Notes: a model not told the origin generated them from the sequence alone. DNA of 8,494 nucleotides from JBAWAP01 sp049589355 (GCA_049589355.1 JBAWAP010000340.1:1-8494); one strand, 5' to 3'. Shown: positions 1 to 6,109, counted from the stretch's first letter. Translations and numbers: made by a program.

Positions 1-14
1 ACGGAAGATAGCAA

Positions 15-1553
15 ATGAAGAAGATTAACTCATACAAAATTCCTTCATCGGGTGAGGCCAGAGAACTACTCCGCAAAAAGGGGCAGTTTTGGACACCTGA
101 TTGGGTTGCAGAAGCAATGGTCGAGTATGTGCTTGCTGACAGAGGCGGTACATTGTTTGACCCTGGCGTAGGCGCAGGAGCATTTTTTCGAGCGGCAAAA
201 ACTATAGCAAAAGAAAAAGAGTTGTCTGTCAATCTTTTAGGTATGGACATTGATCCAATCGCATTAGAGCAAGCCATTGAGCAAGGGCTGAGTAGAAACG
301 ACATCGCGGGAGTCAAAATCGGCGACTTTGTCTTTCAGCCTCCGCAAGAAAAGCTATCTGCAATTGTTGCTAACCCACCCTATATTCGGCACCATCGTAT
401 ATCGGCGGAAACCAAAGAATTACTTAAGCGATTAAGCCTGCAAACCATAGGGAAGATTTTGGACGGACGCGCAGGTTTGCATGTTTATTTTTTGATTCGC
501 GCCCTAACCTTATTGAAAGAAAATGGGCGATTGGCTTTCATTATGCCCGCCGACACATGCGAAGGCAAATTTGCAAATGACTTATGGCGTTGGATTTCGG
601 CAAATTATGCCTTAGATGCTGTAATCGTCTTTGCTCCCAATGCGTCACCTTTCCCAAATGTAGACACGAATCCGCTCATATTTTTAGTCCGCAAAGCAAT
701 ACCAAAAGAAAATTTTTTGTGGGTCAAATGCCACGAGCCACAAACAGAAATTCTCAAGATGTGGGTTCGCTCAGGTTTTGAAATAACGCCTATAAACGGA
801 CTAACTGTTACTCAACGGAAATTATCCGAAGGCATAAGTACAGGGCTGTCAAGACCAGTCGCAACAGGGAAAGTAAGCAAATATATTCTTGGTGATTTTG
901 CACAAATAGTTCGTGGTGTTGCGACCGGGGCAAACGAATTCTTTTTTATGACCGCTGAACAGGTAAAGCAAACTGATATTCCAGACTGCTATTTCACAAG
1001 AGCAATTGGACGAACGAGAGATGTGTCTACCGAAGAAATCACGCAAGCAACCTTAGATTTACTTGAAGCCAAAGGAAGACCCACATTTCTACTTGCCTTG
1101 AATAGAGACCCTTTCGAGAACTATCCTGAAAGCTTGAAAGAATATCTAAAAAAAGGCGAAGCCCTCGGATTACCACAAAAGCCGCTCATTTCACAGCGAA
1201 AGCCTTGGTATAAGACAGAGACACGAATCGCGCCGCCTTTTTTGTTTGCCTATTTGGGGCGACGAAATTCAAGGTTTATCCGCAACACGGCAAGGATTAT
1301 TCCTCTCACAGGTTTTCTGTGCGTCTACCCCAAGAGTGACGACAAGGAATATATTGACCATCTCTGGAAAATTCTGAATCACCCTGATACAGTAGCCAAT
1401 CTCGCTATGATTGGAAAATCATATGGTGATGGTGCGATAAAGGTTGAGCCGCGTTCTTTGGAGAAATTACCTATTCCTGAAAATGTAATTGAGCAATCAG
1501 GTATGCAAGCACAAATGCGATTGTTTGAAAGCAAAACACCCTATAAAACTTAA
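15..1553 (+). CDS. N6-adenine DNA methyltransferase, gamma type (Eco57I/PaeR7I-like)
   Basis: This 512-residue protein should transfer a methyl group from S-adenosylmethionine to the N6 of adenine in a specific DNA site. Visible motifs, in order, are motif X GQFWTP (23-28), the SAM-binding motif I LFDPGVGAGAF (47-57), acidic motif II GMDIDP (76-81), GDF (103-105) and catalytic motif IV NPPY (120-123). The motif order followed by a long C-terminal half is that of the gamma class. Residues about 290-470, starting near GDFAQIVRGVATGANEFFF, resemble the TaqI/Eco57I-type target-recognition domain. The ATG at 15 has GGAAG 7 bases upstream. No endonuclease lies downstream; one could lie left of the window, or this may be a solitary methylase. 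It is more AT-rich than the genes to the right, and an attC-like site starts 18 bp after its stop. Both suggest an acquired cassette. The recognition sequence cannot be read from the protein. Confidence 0.93.
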   Translation: MKKINSYKIPSSGEARELLRKKGQFWTPDWVAEAMVEYVLADRGGTLFDPGVGAGAFFRAAKTIAKEKELSVNLLGMDIDPIALEQAIEQGLSRNDIAGVKIGDFVFQPPQEKLSAIVANPPYIRHHRISAETKELLKRLSLQTIGKILDGRAGLHVYFLIRALTLLKENGRLAFIMPADTCEGKFANDLWRWISANYALDAVIVFAPNASPFPNVDTNPLIFLVRKAIPKENFLWVKCHEPQTEILKMWVRSGFEITPINGLTVTQRKLSEGISTGLSRPVATGKVSKYILGDFAQIVRGVATGANEFFFMTAEQVKQTDIPDCYFTRAIGRTRDVSTEEITQATLDLLEAKGRPTFLLALNRDPFENYPESLKEYLKKGEALGLPQKPLISQRKPWYKTETRIAPPFLFAYLGRRNSRFIRNTARIIPLTGFLCVYPKSDDKEYIDHLWKILNHPDTVANLAMIGKSYGDGAIKVEPRSLEKLPIPENVIEQSGMQAQMRLFESKTPYKT

Positions 1554-1571
1554 GCCCATTAATGGCACGGG

Positions 1572-1641
1572 GCCTAACAACGGGTTGCAGGCGACGTTGC
1601 TCCGCTGCGCTCCGCAACGCGCCTGAACCCGACCGTTATGC
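1572..1641 (+). repeat. attC-like recombination site (integron cassette type)
   Basis: This 70-bp imperfect palindrome has the layout of an integron attC site. The outer core GCCTAAC (1572-1578) faces GTTATGC (1635-1641), pairing at 6 of 7 positions. Inside, CGGGTT (1581-1586) pairs with AACCCG (1626-1631) and CAGGCG (1588-1593) pairs with CGCCTG (1620-1625). A single unpaired G at 1587 separates the two inner blocks, like the extrahelical base that IntI recognises. A terminal stem CGTTGC (1595-1600)/GCAACG (1614-1619) closes a 13-nt loop. It lies directly after the methyltransferase stop, the usual place in a cassette. No integrase is seen, so a cassette array without integrase is the likely setting. 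A plain structured repeat or terminator is the alternative. Confidence 0.7.
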
Positions 1642-1737
1642 CGCCTGCAGCACGCGGCACGACGAACCATAAAACTAGGCTCTCCAAGTCGTCACAGCCA
1701 ACACGTCAACGCGTATGGACCAATTAGGTAGTAAACC

Positions 1738-2070
1738 ATGGGCAAATATCCTAAACGAGAAGAACCGTGGGCCGCCTTTCAGGAATGGCAAGACCATCAA
1801 TATATTGAAGGTTATTACGTGGGCGGCAAGATTCCCCCATTCCTTCTCGGTAAACGTCCAAATAGATTCGGATATGGTCTTGTTGCAAGCGGTGTCCTTT
1901 CAATCTTGGCTATTATTTTGGCGGCCCTATCCCAAAACGGATTCGATGTGCGCACTCTGTGGTCGTTGGAGTTCTTCTTTGGTATGCTTATCAGCGCCTT
2001 GCAGTTAGTTGCCGGTGTAGCGCTATTACGAAAACCACCGAAACACACGCGCCGACGCAAATCAAGATGA
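1738..2070 (+). CDS. small two-TM membrane protein, unknown function
   Basis: I do not recognise a family for this 110-residue protein. It has a polar, aromatic N-terminus (about 1-43), two hydrophobic stretches fit for membrane helices (about 46-65 and 77-97) and a very basic tail ending HTRRRKSR. By the positive-inside rule the tail, and so probably the N-terminus, would be cytoplasmic. The ATG is preceded by a weak AGGTAG about 7 bases upstream. An overlapping frame from 1715 also has an ATG but gives a protein without this organisation. The gene lies about 100 bp after the attC-like site, so it would be the payload of a second cassette. No complete attC follows it. It is plausible from composition and membrane pattern but has no homology support. 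Confidence 0.6.
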   Translation: MGKYPKREEPWAAFQEWQDHQYIEGYYVGGKIPPFLLGKRPNRFGYGLVASGVLSILAIILAALSQNGFDVRTLWSLEFFFGMLISALQLVAGVALLRKPPKHTRRRKSR

Positions 2071-2327
2071 TAGAACAATTGGCTCTGACCGATAAGGCTT
2101 GTGCGTGATACAGTCAGTTGCCATTATGGCCCAGGTGGGTAAAAAGCACAGCCGACTTTGAGTAAAGTTCGTCATCGCGATAGTACTGGTTCGTTTCAAG
2201 TATGGCCCGTATAGCGCACAACCGGTTGGTATACCAGCATTGATCAGTTCAGTTCGGCTGGCAAAAGTACGGCGTAGCCAGCATGGACTGTGATTTGTGG
2301 TGGGGAAGGCGGCATAACAAATCGCTG
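2071..2327. other. non-coding stretch, possible half attC core at its end
   Basis: I see no credible gene in these 257 bases. The open frames across them are short, Cys/Arg/Ser-rich and unlike real proteins. The one suggestive element is GCATAACAA at 2312-2320. GCATAAC is the exact reverse complement of the right core of the attC-like site at 1635-1641. It could be one arm of a second attC whose partner is lost, or a chance match of seven bases. Small palindromes such as AACCGGTT and GGTATACC occur without obvious context. Confidence 0.4.
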
Positions 2328-2513
2328 GTGTGTCCTGAAAGCTGTCGTCTGCTAACCGGTGAAAGTCCGGTCGTGACTTCGACAGGCTCAGTCCAGGGGT
2401 AACTGTCAGGAGGCCACGTAGCAGGCATCCAGTGCTTCCGGGCGACCGGATGTGCTGAAGCGATGTAACGCCCTGAGGAAGGGGTGCAAAGCAGCAGCCC
2501 GTAACATAAAAGT
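2328..2513 (+). ncRNA. possible group II intron 5' (domain I) remnant
   Basis: The stretch starts with GTGTG, which fits the group II intron 5' consensus GUGYG. About 25 bases later it has the hairpin ACCGG-TGAAAGT-CCGGT (around 2355-2371), like the GGUGAAAGUCC hairpin near the 5' end of many bacterial group II introns. It continues with purine-rich, structured sequence, including a GCATCC...GGATGT stem. The style matches intron domain I as I remember it. There is no reverse transcriptase and no recognisable domain V, so it would be a truncated remnant of about 185 nt. The right edge is uncertain. An unknown structured RNA is the alternative. Confidence 0.4.
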
Positions 2514-2518
2514 TAGAA

Positions 2519-2557
2519 AGCAAAAGCGGGAGGTCTAAACAGCCCCCCGCTTTTGCT
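2519..2557. terminator. strong intergenic hairpin, probable terminator
   Basis: A 12-bp perfect stem is formed by AGCAAAAGCGGG (2519-2530) and CCCGCTTTTGCT (2546-2557). It is extended inwards by two G-C pairs after one mismatch, leaving a 9-nt loop. There is no clear T-run after the plus-strand arm, so efficient intrinsic termination is not certain. It lies between the mobile-looking left region and the promoter of the response regulator, and would insulate that promoter from upstream transcription. Confidence 0.5.
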
Positions 2558-2582
2558 ATGTGGACTTGAGCCGCGCTCCCTG

Positions 2583-2611
2583 TTGACGTACTCCGTTCCA
2601 GGTGGTATAAT
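2583..2611 (+). promoter_or_regulatory. sigma70-type promoter of the response regulator
   Basis: TTGACG (2583-2588) and TATAAT (2606-2611) are separated by exactly 17 bases, a near-consensus housekeeping promoter. Transcription would start around 2618, giving a leader of about 115 nt before the GTG start at 2734. It is the only strong promoter seen before this gene and lies just after the hairpin at 2519-2557. Confidence 0.85.
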
Positions 2612-2630
2612 TTGCACAGGATTTTCTTAA

Positions 2631-2728
2631 GTCACCCTTGCGAAGGCTGTGAATAGCTTGGGCGATAGACAGCTTCCGGTGGACGGAGACGCTTTCGGCT
2701 TCGCAAGGGTTCTTGCTGGAAAGGTGAC
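2631..2728 (+). promoter_or_regulatory. structured 5' leader with alternative pairings at the Shine-Dalgarno site
   Basis: CCCTTGCGAAG (2635-2645) and CTTCGCAAGGG (2699-2709) form an 11-bp perfect stem in the leader. GTCACC (2631-2636) can instead pair with GGTGAC (2723-2728), which overlaps the Shine-Dalgarno AAAGGTG of the response regulator. The inner GCTGT (2647-2651) can pair with ACAGC (2669-2673). Competing pairings that hide or free a ribosome site are typical of leader control. I recognise no known riboswitch class, and no function is shown. Confidence 0.45.
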
Positions 2729-2733
2729 GTGGA

Positions 2734-3420
2734 GTGAGTTCGATCAGGGTTCTGCTCGTAGATGACCAGGAAATCGTCCGCCAGGGGCTGACGACCATCC
2801 TCAAATACGCGCCAGGGATCGAGGTGGTGGGTCAGGCCGGCGACGGGAAGGAGGCGATGGCCCTGGCCCGCTCTCTCCGGCCCGATGTGGTGCTCATGGA
2901 CCTGAAGATGCCTCGGCTGGGAGGTATCCCGGCCACGCAGCACATCTGCGCGGAGCTGCCCGACACCCAGGTGATCATCCTGACCACGTACGACACCGAC
3001 GATCTGGTCTTTGAGGGGATCAAAGCTGGGGCCAAGGGCTATCTCCTCAAGGACGCTGCCAGTGAGACGCTGGTAGAGGCCATCCGGGGCGTGATGCGGG
3101 GCGAATCGCAGCTTGACCCCAGCGTGGCGCGCAAAGTGCTGGGCGAGTTTCAGCGGTTGGCGGCTCAGGCGCCGGCCCGCAAGCCCGCGCTGGACACACA
3201 GGATGAGCCTATCATAGAGCCCCTCACCCCCCGCGAGGAGGAGGTGCTCCACTTACTGGTTGAGGGGTTGTCGAACAAGGAGATCGGCGCGCGGCTGCAC
3301 CTGACCGAGGGCACGGTCAAGAATTACGTCAGCACCATCATCGCCAAGCTCCAGGCTAACGACCGGACGCACGCCGTGGTCACTGCCCTGCGGCGCGGCC
3401 TGGTGGATCTGAGGGAGTAG
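2734..3420 (+). CDS. LuxR/NarL-type response regulator
   Basis: This 228-residue two-component response regulator should bind DNA after phosphorylation by a sensor kinase. The N-terminal receiver domain (about 4-120) has the acidic pair D10/D11, phosphoacceptor D56 in VVLMDLKMP, switch residue T84 and the conserved K106 in GYLLKD. A linker (about 125-160) leads to a LuxR-type helix-turn-helix (about 163-224) with LTPREEEVL and the recognition stretch NKEIGARLHLTEGTVKNYVS. Length and order are standard for the NarL/FixJ family. The start is GTG at 2734, with AAAGGTG 7 bases upstream. No histidine kinase is adjacent: upstream is the mobile-looking region and downstream a convergent gene. It is an orphan here and its targets are unknown. 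Expression probably runs from the promoter at 2583-2611 through a structured leader. Confidence 0.95.
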   Translation: MSSIRVLLVDDQEIVRQGLTTILKYAPGIEVVGQAGDGKEAMALARSLRPDVVLMDLKMPRLGGIPATQHICAELPDTQVIILTTYDTDDLVFEGIKAGAKGYLLKDAASETLVEAIRGVMRGESQLDPSVARKVLGEFQRLAAQAPARKPALDTQDEPIIEPLTPREEEVLHLLVEGLSNKEIGARLHLTEGTVKNYVSTIIAKLQANDRTHAVVTALRRGLVDLRE

Positions 3421-3445
3421 GGGCGAGACATTCCTATCGTGTAGA

Positions 3446-3575
3446 TAACTGCTCAGCCTGTCATTCTGAGGAGCGGCTTTTGCGACGAAGAATCTCGTTG
3501 GTGTGAAAACGAGACCCTTCGCTCCGCTCAGGGTGACAATCCGAGTACCCGGATCGCAGAGGGCTGAGCAGTTAC
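3446..3575. mobile_element. MITE-like element, copy 1
   Basis: This 130-bp non-coding element has perfect 13-bp terminal inverted repeats, TAACTGCTCAGCC (3446-3458) and GGCTGAGCAGTTA (3562-3574). Its foldback core has arms at about 3460-3499 and 3508-3537, carrying the CTTCGCTCCGCTCAGGGTGA type sequence. Just outside are TCGTGTAGA (3437-3445) and TCTTGTAGA (3576-3584), an 8-of-9 match that reads as a slightly decayed target duplication. It carries no transposase and would be moved in trans. It sits between the convergent response regulator and the VPI-repeat gene, where its foldback may also work as a terminator. A second copy lies at 6110-6214. Confidence 0.75.
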
Positions 3576-3591
3576 TCTTGTAGATAATGCT

Positions 3592-4173
3592 TCACTCCTG
3601 AGCAACCGATAGGGCTTGCTCCAGGTCCTTGAGCTCCTGTTTCAGAAGTTCGACATACCGGCCCAAGTCCGTTTCGCTCAGCTTTACCACGATGGGCACT
3701 TCGAGATGGATCGGCACCGTGGTGCTGATGGGCACCCGGCGGTCAATGCTAATCGGCACGGTAATGTCAACAGGCACATCGAGCACCAATGGAAAGGTGA
3801 TGTCCACCGGGATGCTCAGGCCCAGTTGAGAGATTTCAAACGCCACCGTTGTACTGATCTCTTCGCTGATGGGGATGGTGGCCTGAATGGGGACCTGCAT
3901 GTTCTCTTGGAAGGGAATCACCGCCTTTACCGGGATCTGCTCATTGATTTGCACGGTGTATTCGATGGTTGCCTCGTCAAAGGCTTCCAGTTCCTGGAGG
4001 GTGCGCGAGATCCCTTCAAGAGCTGCGTGCTGCAGATCCTGGATTCGTTGCTGCAGTGCCAAAGCCTGCTCGCGGAAGATGAGCAACTGCCAGATGCTGT
4101 AACCGTTCAGGGCAAGGGAGAGGATAACGAGGAGAAAGAGCAAAAAGATGACGATTTTGGCACCTCGGCTCAA
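3592..4173 (-). CDS. membrane-anchored VPI-repeat protein, unknown function
   Basis: I do not recognise a family. From the chosen start it has 193 residues: a short basic N-terminus, one membrane helix (about 6-27), a Gln/Leu/Glu-rich helix likely to be coiled coil (about 35-65), a beta-prone repeat region (about 74-166) and a charged C-terminal helix (about 168-190). The repeat region cycles a VPIxxTVPI-like unit at about 79-87, 94-102, 121-129, 133-141, 147-155 and 158 on. A single N-terminal anchor with the rest outside the membrane is the simplest topology. I chose TTG at 4173 because AAAGGAGG (4180-4187) lies 6 bases before it. The in-frame ATG at 4197 has no ribosome site and lies in a heptamer repeat. 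The M24 gene ends 106 bp upstream, so co-transcription is possible. Confidence 0.75.
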   Translation of the reverse strand: MSRGAKIVIFLLFLLVILSLALNGYSIWQLLIFREQALALQQRIQDLQHAALEGISRTLQELEAFDEATIEYTVQINEQIPVKAVIPFQENMQVPIQATIPISEEISTTVAFEISQLGLSIPVDITFPLVLDVPVDITVPISIDRRVPISTTVPIHLEVPIVVKLSETDLGRYVELLKQELKDLEQALSVAQE

Positions 4174-4184
4174 GTGAGGCCTCC

Positions 4185-4233
4185 TTTCACGTTTCATGTT
4201 TCATGTTTCATGTTTCACGTTTCACGTTTTACG
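4185..4233. repeat. seven tandem heptamers overlapping the 5' region of the VPI-repeat gene
   Basis: Seven consecutive 7-bp units run as TTTCACG, three times TTTCATG, two times TTTCACG, then TTTTACG. On the coding strand of the downstream gene they read as CGTGAAA or CATGAAA. The last unit merges with the AAAGGAGG ribosome site. Three units supply an ATG, each in a different frame because 7 is not a multiple of 3, so start prediction here is easily misled. Copy number could vary by slippage. Confidence 0.9.
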
Positions 4234-4279
4234 GTGAGAGCACTAAGCAACCTGCACGGGCCTTCACCCGATCTGATCC

Positions 4280-5473
4280 TCAGACCGGGATCGTCAGACT
4301 CTCCAGGTCGCGGGGGTAGTAGGTGATCAGTTCCAGGCCGTCCTCGGTGATGACGACGGTGTCGGAGTGGCGGAAGCCACCCAGCCCGGCGACGTAGAGG
4401 CCCGGCTCGACGGTGAGGACCATGCCCGGTTGCAGCACGGTGTGATTGCCGCTGTCGAGAAACGGCCCCTCGTGATAGCGCAGGCCGATGCCGTGACCGG
4501 TGTGGTGCTTCCAGTAGGGCATCAGGTCGTGCGCTTCGTAATAGCGCCGCACGGCCTTATCTACCTCGCTGCATTTGGCTCCTGGCCTCAGGGCCTCGAA
4601 GGCGACTTCCTGGACGGCCTTCGTATGTTCAAAGAAACGCCGCTGCTCATCGTTAGCCGGGCCGATGATCATGGTGCGTTCCAGTTCCGAGTGGTAGCCC
4701 CACATCGCCGCGCCCGCGCCGGTGACCAGCACGTCGCCGGCCGTGAAGGTGACGTTCATGGCCAGAGCGTGGGGAATGGCTGCGTGACGCCCGATCTGAC
4801 CACGATAGCCCGCCTCGGCGCCCTGGGAGAACATGCTCCGCGCCCGATAGAGCGGCCCCAGGGTATCCACCAGCGCCAGCGTCGCCTCCTGGCTGGCCTG
4901 CAGGCTCACCTCCGTCTCCGTCGCGCCGACCCGGGTGTACCGTTGCAGCAGCCGATGGGCCAGGTTGCCCCACTTGGCGCTCTCGCGGATGAGGGCCAGC
5001 TCGGCGGGGCTCTTGACTGCCATCTGCGCTTCCACAAAGCTGCTGATCCGGACCACTTCAGCACCGGTCAGTTCAGACAGGCTTGGTCCCTGATAGCCCA
5101 GGATCCAGGGATAGCCATCGGTGTCAACGCCGATCCGGCCGACAATCCCCATGTCCTCCAGAATGCCTTTGAAGATGACCATGGGGTGCGGATCGTCGGG
5201 ATACTCAGGGTAGTGATCCACGCGATCCACCAGCGCCTCGGCCTGGGCATGTTCGAGCTCCAGGCGTGGCACGAAGAGCGCGCGCTCGCCCTGGGCGTTG
5301 ACGGCGAAAGCGATGGGGCGTTCGGTGGGGATGAAGGCGAAGTCGGTGAGATAAGTGACATAATAGTTGTCGAACAGGACAGCGCCCGACAAACCCTCTG
5401 GGCCGAGATAATTGACCAACTCTCGCACACGCGCCTCGAATTCTGTTTTGGGAATTTGGATAGATGGGTACAT
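4280..5473 (-). CDS. M24 family (Xaa-Pro peptidase/creatinase-like) protein
   Basis: This 397-residue protein has the two-domain layout of the M24B group: a creatinase-type N-terminal domain (about 10-150) and a pita-bread catalytic domain (about 160-390). Family members cleave Xaa-Pro bonds or, in creatinase, a C-N bond. Recognisable elements are GYHSELERT (259-267), HTGHGIG (324-330) with H327, H334, and VEPGLY (355-360) with E356. Canonical metallopeptidases of this fold use Asp, Asp, His, Glu, Glu. Here the first Asp position is T251, the second is E263 and the last Glu is S370 (FRHSDT). Only H327 and E356 remain, so a metal-independent, creatinase-like or other hydrolase role is possible and aminopeptidase activity is doubtful. 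The ATG at 5473 follows AAGGAGG by 4 bases. An upstream in-frame ATG at 5545 has no such site. No signal peptide is seen, so it is probably cytoplasmic. Confidence 0.88.
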   Translation of the reverse strand: MYPSIQIPKTEFEARVRELVNYLGPEGLSGAVLFDNYYVTYLTDFAFIPTERPIAFAVNAQGERALFVPRLELEHAQAEALVDRVDHYPEYPDDPHPMVIFKGILEDMGIVGRIGVDTDGYPWILGYQGPSLSELTGAEVVRISSFVEAQMAVKSPAELALIRESAKWGNLAHRLLQRYTRVGATETEVSLQASQEATLALVDTLGPLYRARSMFSQGAEAGYRGQIGRHAAIPHALAMNVTFTAGDVLVTGAGAAMWGYHSELERTMIIGPANDEQRRFFEHTKAVQEVAFEALRPGAKCSEVDKAVRRYYEAHDLMPYWKHHTGHGIGLRYHEGPFLDSGNHTVLQPGMVLTVEPGLYVAGLGGFRHSDTVVITEDGLELITYYPRDLESLTIPV

Positions 5474-5540
5474 TTTTCCTCCTTCAAATGTTTTGAAAAG
5501 CCTCCTCCATCCCTCGCCTCGCTTTGCTCGCACCTCCTTC

Positions 5541-5593
5541 CTCATCCCAATCTTGGGAGAGGAGGAGGGGTGGGGGAAAGGTGAGGGCTATTT
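5541..5593. repeat. intergenic inverted repeat and G-rich tract
   Basis: This lies in the 126-bp gap between the DUF456 and M24 genes. TCCCAA (5545-5550) and TTGGGA (5553-5558) form a short palindrome. It runs into a G-rich plus-strand tract with G-runs at 5555-5557, 5567-5570, 5572-5576 and 5585-5587. The complementary C-rich form resembles the dispersed CCCTCACC-type repeats of environmental genomes. A G-quadruplex is conceivable because four runs of three or more G are present. I see no promoter here. Confidence 0.4.
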
Positions 5594-5599
5594 GGCGCC

Positions 5600-6094
5600 T
5601 CACGCCCAGGCCCAGATTGCCCACAGTGCGATCATCATCAACCCTACCCCAAAGCGCGCCACGAATGACCAGCCCCAGCCAATCGCCATGCTCTTGGTGA
5701 CCGCGAGGGCTTTTCTGGGATCCTTGCTGGAGATGAATTCGGCCAGAAAGAGCGCTCCCAGCGCGGCAGCGATCCCGGCCAAGGGCGTGAAGACGATGCT
5801 GCACACTATCCCCGCGACGAAGGCGAAGGCGATAGAGAGCCACCTGGCGCCCTCTTGGCGAGCCTTCTTGCTCATCAGCAGGTTGTCGGAGATCTCACCC
5901 AAGATGGCCAACACGGTGATGACGACGAACAGCACCGCGCCTAACATCCCGAAGCCAAAGATAATCCCGTAGAGCAGCGCCAATACCCAGATGACGATAA
6001 GGCCGGGGAAAATGGGGACGATCAGCCCACAGAGGCTCACTAACATCCCCAGAAGTATCAGCAGACTGATTATGAATTCTAACCTGGGTCCCAT
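5600..6094 (-). CDS. DUF456 family integral membrane protein
   Basis: This 164-residue, very hydrophobic protein fits the DUF456 family, whose function is not established. Hydrophobic segments lie at about 5-26, 31-48, 50-67, 85-103, 104-122 and 140-162. The family-like PIFPG motif (27-31) sits after the first helix. A charged loop (about 68-85, GEISDNLLMSKKARQEG) falls between helices, and FISSKDPRKAL (120-130) precedes the last helix. I chose the ATG at 6094. The frame stays open to an ATG at 6193, but those 33 extra residues are translated from the MITE-like element at 6110-6214 and give the well-known spurious FAALRVT-type peptide. The ribosome site before 6094 is weak. The kinase gene ends 151 bp upstream and the M24 gene starts 126 bp downstream. 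Confidence 0.85.
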   Translation of the reverse strand: MGPRLEFIISLLILLGMLVSLCGLIVPIFPGLIVIWVLALLYGIIFGFGMLGAVLFVVITVLAILGEISDNLLMSKKARQEGARWLSIAFAFVAGIVCSIVFTPLAGIAAALGALFLAEFISSKDPRKALAVTKSMAIGWGWSFVARFGVGLMMIALWAIWAWA

Positions 6095-6109
6095 GTTCTG
6101 CTCAAAAGG

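Noticed and set aside
2340..2450. Cobalamin riboswitch
   Set aside because: GGTGAAAGTCC and ACTGT suggested it, but the B12-box order and the expected conserved core between them are not there, and no cobalamin gene follows.
2062..2523. Minus-strand open frame of 153 codons
   Set aside because: Cys/Ser/Thr/Arg-rich with no domain. It runs across the putative intron remnant and the gene-free region and lacks a good ribosome site.
4185..4233. CRISPR array
   Set aside because: The units are 7 bp, directly adjacent and without spacers.
3616..4326. Plus-strand open frame of 236 codons
   Set aside because: Antisense of the VPI-repeat gene with His/Asp-rich repeats. It translates the heptamer array and has no recognisable domain.
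5474..5545. N-terminal extension of the M24 protein to an ATG at 5545
   Set aside because: No ribosome site and a low-complexity basic peptide. AAGGAGG directly precedes the ATG at 5473, where homology to the family begins.
4367..5584. Long plus-strand open frame (405 codons) opposite the M24 gene
   Set aside because: It mirrors the real gene. Its protein is His/Gln/Arg/Gly-rich with no motif, as expected from the antisense frame of GC-rich coding DNA.
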